A stretch of 20,702 nucleotides of DNA, taken from NCBI GenBank assembly GCA_002780205.1, contig PEVQ01000056.1, positions 1-20,702 on the forward strand, written 5' to 3'. Of the stretch, positions 15,545 through 20,702 are shown one piece after another (position 1 is the stretch's first letter; every line of letters starts with the position of its first letter). The notes beneath the pieces are model-generated. The model was not told the DNA's origin, did not search any database, and saw nothing but the letters and a program-made list of their open reading frames with translations. Position numbers and translations under genes: made by a program. The stretch comes from Elusimicrobia bacterium CG06_land_8_20_14_3_00_38_11. GTDB lineage: Bacteria; Elusimicrobiota; UBA8919.

Positions 15545-15703
15545 TTATTTCTTTTTCCGTTTTCTTAAAAGTAAAAAAATTTCGCCCAGCGACATTGTAA
15601 GCGACTTAAATGTTTTTTTTGTTTTGAGAAGTCCGCTATATGCAATACCGTATCGCTTATAATATTTTTCTTTCAGATGTTCCTCTTCTTTTAATTTTTC
15701 CAT
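15545..15703 (-). CDS. Small basic hypothetical protein downstream of clpC
   Basis: A 52-codon ORF whose ATG lies one base after the clpC stop (TAA, A, ATG). The product is very basic: a charged N-terminus MEKLKEEEHLKEKYYKRY, a short hydrophobic stretch near SLGEIFLLLR, and a C-terminal run of Arg and Lys. It has no family I recognise. The tight junction suggests translational coupling with clpC. The same frame remains open upstream inside clpC (a Met at 15832), but that extension is a shadow of clpC. Its stop sits at the edge of the following inverted repeat. It could be a real small protein or a chance ORF; the evidence is positional only. Confidence 0.4.
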   Translation of the reverse strand: MEKLKEEEHLKEKYYKRYGIAYSGLLKTKKTFKSLTMSLGEIFLLLRKRKKK

Positions 15704-15704
15704 T

Positions 15705-18158
15705 TTAAGTTTTTGTCTCGGCAAGTCCTGACTTAAATATGAGTTTTTTTGCATCCGCAGAATAATCAATTTGTATTGATGTTCCTTTCGGGATTTTTTT
15801 GGAAAGTATTTCTTCCGCAAGGCAATCCTCAAGATATTTTGAAATTGTTCTGTTTAAGGGTCTTGCCCCGTATTGCGGGTCAAATCCCTTTTCCAGCAGG
15901 AAATTTTTTGCCTCGTCGGTTAAATTAACGGAAAATCCCTGCCGGCTGGTTTTTTTTGATACCCTTTCCAAAAGCAAGTCAAGAATTTTTTTCATATCAT
16001 CACGGTCAAGCGGATGGAAAACAATTATATCGTCAAGACGGTTTATAAATTCCGGGTTCAGCGTTTTTTTTAGTTCTTCAAGAACGGTTTCTTTCATTGA
16101 AGAAAAATCATTTTGAGCGTCTTCCTGAACAAGAAATCCGAGCGATTTGCCTTTTGATATAAGCCGTGCGCCTATATTTGATGTCATAAGAACTATTGTA
16201 TTTTTGAAGTTGACTTTGTGTCCCAAATTATCGGTTAAAATTCCCGTGTCCATTATCTGAAGAAGTATGTTCAGCACATCCGGATGCGCCTTTTCAATTT
16301 CATCAAGCAAAATTACCGAGTAAGGTTTGCGCCGCACCTTTTCGGTGAGTTGTCCGCCTTCGTCGTATCCGACATATCCGGGCGGCGCTCCTATAAGATG
16401 AGAGGAAGAAAATTTTTCCATGTATTCCGACATATCAAGACGAATTAAAGCATCCTCATAACCGAACATAAACTCTGCTAATGCTTTTGCCACTTCCGTT
16501 TTTCCGACGCCCGTAGGTCCCAAAAATATGAATGTTCCTATCGGTTTTTTGGGGTCTTTAAGTCCGGTTCGCGTTCGTCTTATGGCGTGTGATATGGATA
16601 CAATCGCTTCGTTCTGACCTATTATTCTTTTGTGAAGTTCATCCTCCATTTTCAGAAGCCGTCCGGATTCTTTTTCGGTAAGTTTTGTCGGAGGAATTCC
16701 CGTCCATTTTGAAACAATCCCGGCAACATCTTCCTCTGTAATTGTAGGTTTTACAAGATTAAGCGTCTGCCTCCATTTTTTTTTATCGTCGGCAAGTATG
16801 CGTCTTAATTCGTCTTCTTTATCACGCAGTTTTGCGGCATTTTCAAATTCCTGATTATTGACTGCTTTGTCTTTTTCAACTACCGTGTTTTCAATTTCTA
16901 TTTCTTTTTTCTTAAACTCCGCCGGCATTGATGTTATGTTAAGATGTGCTCTGCTGCCCGCCTCGTCCAAAAGATCAATCGCTTTATCAGGAAGATACCT
17001 GTCGGTTATATATCTGTCGGATAATTCTACTGCGGCGACAATTGATTCGTCGGAATATTTTACCTTGTGATGCATTTCGTATTTTTCTTTAAGACCCTGT
17101 AAAATTTTTATCGTTTCTTCAACGCTCGGCGGATTTACCGTTATCGGCTGAAATCTTCTTTCCAACGCCGCATCATGTTCAATATGTTTTCTGTATTCGG
17201 AAAAAGTTGTTGCACCGATACATTGAAGTTCTCCACGTGCTAATGCCGGTTTCAGCATGTTTGATGCGTCAATTGCGCCCTCTGCCGCTCCTGCGCCTAT
17301 GACCGTGTGAAGTTCGTCTATAAAAAGAATTATGTTGGATTTTGCCGCCCTTATTTCATCCATTATATTTTTAAGCCGTTGTTCAAATTCTCCCCTGTAT
17401 TTTGTGCCGGCGACAACTCCGGATAAATCAAGGGTGATGACCCGTTTGTTAAGTAAAATTTCCGGCGCATCCTGATTTATGATTTTTTGGGCAAGTCCTT
17501 CAACGATTGCCGTTTTACCGACGCCGGGATCGCCGACTAAAACAGGATTATTTTTTGTTCGCCGTGATAGAATCTGAATCAACCGTTCAATTTCGGATTC
17601 ACGTCCTATTACGGGGTCAAGTTTGCCTTCTCTTGCCATTTCAGTTAAATCCCGTCCGAACTCGTCAATGGTCGGCGTTTTGGATTTATGTTTGTGCTGC
17701 GGTAGCGGCGGCGTCGGCGTTGTCTCACCGAGCATATTTATTATTTCTTCCTTAATTAAATCATAACTTAAACCGAAATTCTCAAGTATCGCCGTTGTTT
17801 TCAAATCGGGATTTTTAAGAAGCCCGAGAAGAATATGTTCCGTGCCGATATAACTGTGCGCCATTTTTTGCGCTTCTTCAATAGCGTATTCTAAAACCTT
17901 TCTTGCTTTCGGTGTTAAAGGAAGTTCGCCGTATTGTAATAGATTATCGCCGATGGGAAGTGTTTTTTCAATTTCAATTTTAATTCTTGCGGTGTGAACG
18001 TTTAGATTTAATATTATCGTGGCAACGACGCCGTCGTCAAGATCTAAAAGTCCCAATAAAATGTGTTCGGGTGTGATGCTGTCATGGTTCAACCGTTTTG
18101 CTTCTTCCTGCGCCAGTCGTATCGCTCTCTGCGCCCTTTCGGTAAATCTGTTATACAT
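15705..18158 (-). CDS. clpC: ClpC-type AAA+ unfoldase (Clp protease ATPase subunit)
   Basis: 817 residues with full ClpC architecture: two N-terminal Clp_N repeats (about 1-75 and 76-145), first AAA+ module with Walker A GDPGVGKT (209-216) and Walker B LFIDE, a UVR-like middle domain (about 428-456), second AAA+ module with Walker A GPTGVGKT (547-554) and Walker B LLDE, and the C-terminal D2-small domain. An LGF tripeptide at about 673-675 matches the loop that docks onto ClpP, so this is a protease partner rather than a ClpB-type disaggregase. Length is normal for ClpC. The start MYNRFTERAQ matches the usual MF-RFTERA. No ctsR, mcsA, mcsB or clpP gene lies nearby. There is no Shine-Dalgarno and no convincing promoter of its own in the 72-base gap, so read-through from the lolC/E promoter is plausible. 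Confidence 0.96.
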   Translation of the reverse strand: MYNRFTERAQRAIRLAQEEAKRLNHDSITPEHILLGLLDLDDGVVATIILNLNVHTARIKIEIEKTLPIGDNLLQYGELPLTPKARKVLEYAIEEAQKMAHSYIGTEHILLGLLKNPDLKTTAILENFGLSYDLIKEEIINMLGETTPTPPLPQHKHKSKTPTIDEFGRDLTEMAREGKLDPVIGRESEIERLIQILSRRTKNNPVLVGDPGVGKTAIVEGLAQKIINQDAPEILLNKRVITLDLSGVVAGTKYRGEFEQRLKNIMDEIRAAKSNIILFIDELHTVIGAGAAEGAIDASNMLKPALARGELQCIGATTFSEYRKHIEHDAALERRFQPITVNPPSVEETIKILQGLKEKYEMHHKVKYSDESIVAAVELSDRYITDRYLPDKAIDLLDEAGSRAHLNITSMPAEFKKKEIEIENTVVEKDKAVNNQEFENAAKLRDKEDELRRILADDKKKWRQTLNLVKPTITEEDVAGIVSKWTGIPPTKLTEKESGRLLKMEDELHKRIIGQNEAIVSISHAIRRTRTGLKDPKKPIGTFIFLGPTGVGKTEVAKALAEFMFGYEDALIRLDMSEYMEKFSSSHLIGAPPGYVGYDEGGQLTEKVRRKPYSVILLDEIEKAHPDVLNILLQIMDTGILTDNLGHKVNFKNTIVLMTSNIGARLISKGKSLGFLVQEDAQNDFSSMKETVLEELKKTLNPEFINRLDDIIVFHPLDRDDMKKILDLLLERVSKKTSRQGFSVNLTDEAKNFLLEKGFDPQYGARPLNRTISKYLEDCLAEEILSKKIPKGTSIQIDYSADAKKLIFKSGLAETKT

Positions 18159-18169
18159 AAATAATATCA

Positions 18170-18240
18170 GTGATTAAGTGATTAGTGATTAAGTGATTAG
18201 TAAAAATCTCAACACTAACCACTTAGCCACTTAACCACTT
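18170..18240. repeat. Convergent iterated repeat between lolD and clpC
   Basis: On the plus strand, four iterations of an octamer-like word (GTGATTAA, GTGATTAG, repeated) at 18170-18200 are followed by a 12-base spacer (18201-18212) and then near-complementary iterations (CACTAACCACTTAGCC, then TTAACC) at 18213-18240. The two halves can fold into a long imperfect stem with G-U pairs. The element occupies practically the whole gap and provides the lolD stop codon. It has no coding potential and no clear terminator tail. Confidence 0.75.
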
Positions 18241-18920
18241 CCTTTCACTGCCTCTATTTGTCCGTCAACTAATTTTATTTTTCTTGAACATTTATTTGCG
18301 ACTTCCTCATTATGCGTTGCCAGAATCAAAGTGAAATTATAGTCCGAACGAAGTTGCATAATTAAGTCAATAACTTTTTCTCCCGTTGCTTTGTCAAGAT
18401 TTCCGGTCGGTTCGTCGGCAATAAAAATCTGCGGCGAATTTATAAGCGCCCGCGCTATTGCTATCCGCTGCTGTTCCCCGCCTGAAAGTTCCGACGGCAA
18501 ATGTTCCGCCCGAGATGCCAGTCCTACTTCCGATATGAGTTTATGTGCTTTTTTTTTTGATTCCGATTTATTTTTTTCTAAAATTATTGACGGCATCATA
18601 ATGTTTTCAAGCGCCGTGAACTCCGGCAAAAGATTGTAAAACTGGAATGCAAAGCCGATTGATTCATTTCTGAAATTTGAGAGTGTTTTTTCCGTTAAGT
18701 TGTCGTTTAAGCCGTCCACAAAAATAACTCCGGAGGTTGGCTTATCCATCAGTCCCAAAATATGTAAAAGCGTTGATTTCCCGGCGCCTGAAGGGCCCGT
18801 AACAGCCACCGTTTCCCCTCTTTTTATGTCAAGCGAAATCCCTTTTAGAACGGCAACATCAATTTTGCCGTCGGTATATTTTTTCGTGATATTTTCACAT
18901 CGTATAATAAAATCATTCAT
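18231..18920 (-). CDS. lolD: Lipoprotein-releasing ABC transporter ATP-binding protein LolD
   Basis: 229 residues from the ATG at 18920. It has Walker A GPSGAGKS (42-49), a Q-loop at Gln93 followed by YNLLPEFTALENI (the LolD-type segment), the ABC signature LSGGEQQ (145-151), Walker B IFIADE (165-170) and switch His203. It is the cytoplasmic ATPase that powers lipoprotein release by LolC/E. An in-frame Met 23 codons upstream (18989) lies entirely inside lolC/E and would add a non-homologous, Arg-rich tail, so I prefer the start that overlaps the lolC/E stop by eight bases. The last codons, Gly-Ser-Gly-stop, fall in the iterated repeat that fills the gap to clpC, so the C-terminus has apparently been trimmed or rewritten by that repeat. 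Confidence 0.95.
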   Translation of the reverse strand: MNDFIIRCENITKKYTDGKIDVAVLKGISLDIKRGETVAVTGPSGAGKSTLLHILGLMDKPTSGVIFVDGLNDNLTEKTLSNFRNESIGFAFQFYNLLPEFTALENIMMPSIILEKNKSESKKKAHKLISEVGLASRAEHLPSELSGGEQQRIAIARALINSPQIFIADEPTGNLDKATGEKVIDLIMQLRSDYNFTLILATHNEEVANKCSRKIKLVDGQIEAVKGSG

Positions 18921-20100
18921 ACCGAATCGCTTCACAGGGCTCAATTCTTGACGCTTTCCACGCAGGATAAATCGCCGCCAGAAGCGCAATAATTATACTT
19001 ACGCAAATTATCAGAATTATATCGGAAAAAACAATTTTTACCGGCAGTTTATCAATGTAATACACGTCGGCGGGAAGTTTAATGAATTTATATTTTTTCA
19101 AAATAAAAGATATTAAAAGTCCGAGTGTTGTTCCGGCAGCCGTTCCGATTGTTCCGATAATAAATCCGAGATAAAGAAAAATTTTCATAATTGAAATTTG
19201 TAGAGCCCCGATTGCTTTTAACACGCCTATTGAGTGTATTTTTTCCACTGTAGTTATCAGTAGAAGCGAAATTATGTTAAAAGTTGCGACTATAATAATG
19301 AGCGTTAAAATAAGAAACATTACGAACTTTTCTAGTTTTAGAGCGGAAAATAGATTTTTGTTCATTTCATTCCACGATTTAACGGTGTAGCCGAAACCCA
19401 GTTTGTTTCTAATTGCCGATGCCATTTTATCCGAATTAAAAATGTTGTCGGTTTTTATTTCTAATCCGCGGATGCTCTCTGAACCTAAAAGCCGGTTAGC
19501 GTCGGAAAAATTCATATAAACAAGAGACGAGTCATACTCATACATACCGGAATCAAATATATCCGAGACGGTGAATTTTTCCATCCTCGGAATGATTCCG
19601 AATGCGGATGTTTGTCCGAACGGCGAGACAAGAATTATTTCATCGCCGGCGGAAACTAAAAGATTTTTAGAGAGTTCAATCCCTATAAAAACTGTTTTTT
19701 CTTTTAATGCGTTTATGTTTTTACTTTTGAGAATTCTTTCAAGAGAAATTATTTTTTTTTCTTCTTCCGGAATTATTCCCTTTACGGCAACACCTGTCGC
19801 ATTTTTACCTTTCCTTAAAATCATCTGACCATAGAGAAACTCTGAGGTATTAAGAACACCGTCCATCTTTAACATTTCCTTGGGTATTTTGGAGTCGGAA
19901 TAAATCGTGATGTGCGGACTTAAGGATAAAATTTTTTCCTTTATATCCGTCTGAAAACCGTTCATTACTGAAATAGTTATGATAAGCGCTGCAACGCCTA
20001 CGGCGATTCCTGATATGGAAATTACCGTCAAAATCGCGTTGAAAAACTTTTTTCTCGTCGCCCAAAAATACCTTAAAGCAATAAATTTTTCAAAGTTCAT
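18913..20100 (-). CDS. Lipoprotein-releasing ABC transporter permease (LolC/LolE family)
   Basis: A 395-residue FtsX/MacB-type permease. One membrane segment lies at about residues 22-47, then a large periplasmic domain (about 48-257), then three membrane segments at about 258-283, 306-335 and 360-381. The conserved KAIGA coupling motif (295-299), the FNIISLLLI segment and the YPAWKASRIEP end match LolC/LolE. With LolD it should extract lipoproteins from the inner membrane and pass them to LolA. Only one permease gene is present, so the complex may be a homodimer of a LolF-like subunit; a second gene elsewhere cannot be excluded. Its stop overlaps lolD (ATGAATGA), implying translational coupling. 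The ATG at 20100 fits the family N-terminus and lies just downstream of an extended -10 promoter. Confidence 0.93.
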   Translation of the reverse strand: MNFEKFIALRYFWATRKKFFNAILTVISISGIAVGVAALIITISVMNGFQTDIKEKILSLSPHITIYSDSKIPKEMLKMDGVLNTSEFLYGQMILRKGKNATGVAVKGIIPEEEKKIISLERILKSKNINALKEKTVFIGIELSKNLLVSAGDEIILVSPFGQTSAFGIIPRMEKFTVSDIFDSGMYEYDSSLVYMNFSDANRLLGSESIRGLEIKTDNIFNSDKMASAIRNKLGFGYTVKSWNEMNKNLFSALKLEKFVMFLILTLIIIVATFNIISLLLITTVEKIHSIGVLKAIGALQISIMKIFLYLGFIIGTIGTAAGTTLGLLISFILKKYKFIKLPADVYYIDKLPVKIVFSDIILIICVSIIIALLAAIYPAWKASRIEPCEAIRYE

Positions 20101-20106
20101 TTTTAT

Positions 20107-20115
20107 ATTATACCA
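20107..20115 (-). promoter_or_regulatory. Extended -10 promoter of lolC/E
   Basis: On the minus strand the 36-base gap between fic and lolC/E contains TGGTATAAT, a perfect extended -10 (TGnTATAAT). No convincing -35 hexamer lies 16-18 bases upstream, which an extended -10 can tolerate. Exactly six bases separate TATAAT from the ATG, which places the expected start point on the A of the start codon. There is no Shine-Dalgarno sequence. Seen: the motif and spacing. Inferred: a leaderless transcript. Confidence 0.65.
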
Positions 20116-20136
20116 TTCAGTATATCATTCATACAG

Positions 20137-20702
20137 TTAGTATGCCATTCGTTTCCATTTGGCTGACTGCCCTTTGCCGAGGCTTTTAATTTTCTTTTCT
20201 TTCTGCATTTTATCCAACACTTTTTTAATCATCACACGGCTTACGGCAGGACATTCTTTTTCTATATCGCTTATAGAAAATTCACCTAATTGCTTTTCTA
20301 TGGCTTTTATAATAATTTCTGTCTTTGCGCCCCTTGGCGGTTTTACATTCCCCGCTCTCTCCTCAAATTCCTTATAGGCATTAAGTACAGTACCGAGAAA
20401 AAAGTGAAACCACGGCATTACATCGTGTTTTGACTCGTGCCATCTCTGCGAACTTTTATTTAATGCTTCGTAGTAAGTTTCTTTGGATTGTTCAATAATA
20501 CGTTCCAAACTTATATATTTGCCGACGACAAAACCATTCTGATACAATGCAAGTAATGTCAAAAGTCGCGAGACCCTGCCGTTGCCGTCCCTGAAAGGGT
20601 GGATGCATAGAAAATCAAGAATTAGGCAGGCGGTTGAATACAGCGACGGATATTTCATTTGATTGACGCTGTTTTCGTAGGCAAGACATAATTGTTCCAT
20701 CG
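20137..20702 (-). CDS. Fic domain protein, partial (N-terminus outside window)
   Basis: The visible 187 residues carry the Fic signature HPFRDGNGRVSR near residues 34-45, with the catalytic His, the phosphate-binding DGNGR loop and the final Arg all intact. Fic enzymes usually transfer AMP from ATP to a hydroxyl side chain of a target protein. A helical region follows, and the last 65 or so residues look like a winged-helix domain (around ISDIEKECPAVSRVMIKKVLDKM), a common C-terminal partner in Fic proteins of about 330-370 residues. The frame is still open at the window edge, so the Met at 20700 is probably internal and the N-terminal Fic_N region, where a self-inhibitory helix often sits, is missing. 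Target and toxin/antitoxin status cannot be judged. The gene ends 36 bases before lolC/E, which has its own promoter, so functional linkage is unlikely. Confidence 0.9.
   Translation of the reverse strand, partial: MEQLCLAYENSVNQMKYPSLYSTACLILDFLCIHPFRDGNGRVSRLLTLLALYQNGFVVGKYISLERIIEQSKETYYEALNKSSQRWHESKHDVMPWFHFFLGTVLNAYKEFEERAGNVKPPRGAKTEIIIKAIEKQLGEFSISDIEKECPAVSRVMIKKVLDKMQKEKKIKSLGKGQSAKWKRMAY

Noticed and set aside
15704..15832. 95-residue reading of the small ORF after clpC
   Set aside because: The first 43 codons are a shadow of the well-conserved end of clpC in another frame.
18156..18172. TGATATTAT upstream of clpC as an extended -10 promoter
   Set aside because: Only two bases lie between it and the ATG, so transcription would begin inside the gene, and the ClpC N-terminus from this ATG matches the family.
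18921..18989. Longer LolD reading starting at 18989
   Set aside because: The extension lies wholly inside lolC/E, shows no LolD similarity, and the ATG overlapping the stop gives the normal family N-terminus.
20137..20702. Fic gene as part of a toxin-antitoxin or defence island
   Set aside because: No antitoxin-like ORF or other defence gene is visible, and its N-terminal half is outside the window.

Overview
All genes in this window lie on the minus strand, so the region reads from high to low coordinates. The DNA is AT-rich, with short intergenic gaps packed with small inverted repeats. The gene set is that of a diderm, lipid A-making bacterium: lipoprotein export (LolC/E, LolD), outer-membrane protein assembly (TamB, BamA, Skp) and most of the Raetz pathway (LpxD, LpxC-FabZ, LpxA, LpxI, LpxB). 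The LpxC-FabZ fusion, the use of LpxI rather than LpxH, the Gfo/Idh gene beside lpxB and the repeat-rich spacers fit a candidate-phylum lineage such as Omnitrophota or Elusimicrobiota. This placement is inference; there is no rRNA or universal marker here to settle it.

Layout in the direction of transcription. (1) 20702-20137: a Fic-domain gene cut by the window edge. (2) 20115-18231: an extended -10 promoter directly in front of lolC/E, which overlaps lolD by 8 bases. (3) 18158-15545: clpC, followed after one base by a small basic ORF. (4) 15438-10573: a very large tamB. (5) 10450-90: a strong sigma70-type promoter, then bamA, skp, lpxD, lpxC-fabZ, lpxA, lpxI, a DUF486 membrane protein, a Gfo/Idh/MocA oxidoreductase, lpxB and an isoprenylcysteine methyltransferase-like membrane enzyme. 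This is the familiar bamA-skp-lpxD-fabZ-lpxA-lpxB order, with lpxC fused into fabZ and lpxI plus two extra genes inserted before lpxB.

Together the genes build the outer membrane. LpxA, LpxC, LpxD, LpxI and LpxB take UDP-GlcNAc to lipid A disaccharide, FabZ supplies the hydroxyacyl-ACP cycle, Skp and BamA deliver and insert beta-barrels, TamB bridges the periplasm, and LolCDE releases lipoproteins. ClpC is a general protein-quality-control ATPase. The lpxK, waaA and msbA steps are not in the window.

The most unusual content is not a gene. Nearly every spacer carries a different small inverted repeat, several built from short iterated words facing each other around a loop. Some of them supply stop codons (lpxD, tamB, lolD) or a stretch of coding sequence (Skp signal peptide, a Gfo/Idh loop, an LpxB linker). 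The second notable point is that bamA and lolC/E each have a near-perfect promoter so close to the ATG that their mRNAs should be leaderless. I see no CRISPR array, tRNA, rRNA, transposase or defence island, and no clearly new multi-gene system.
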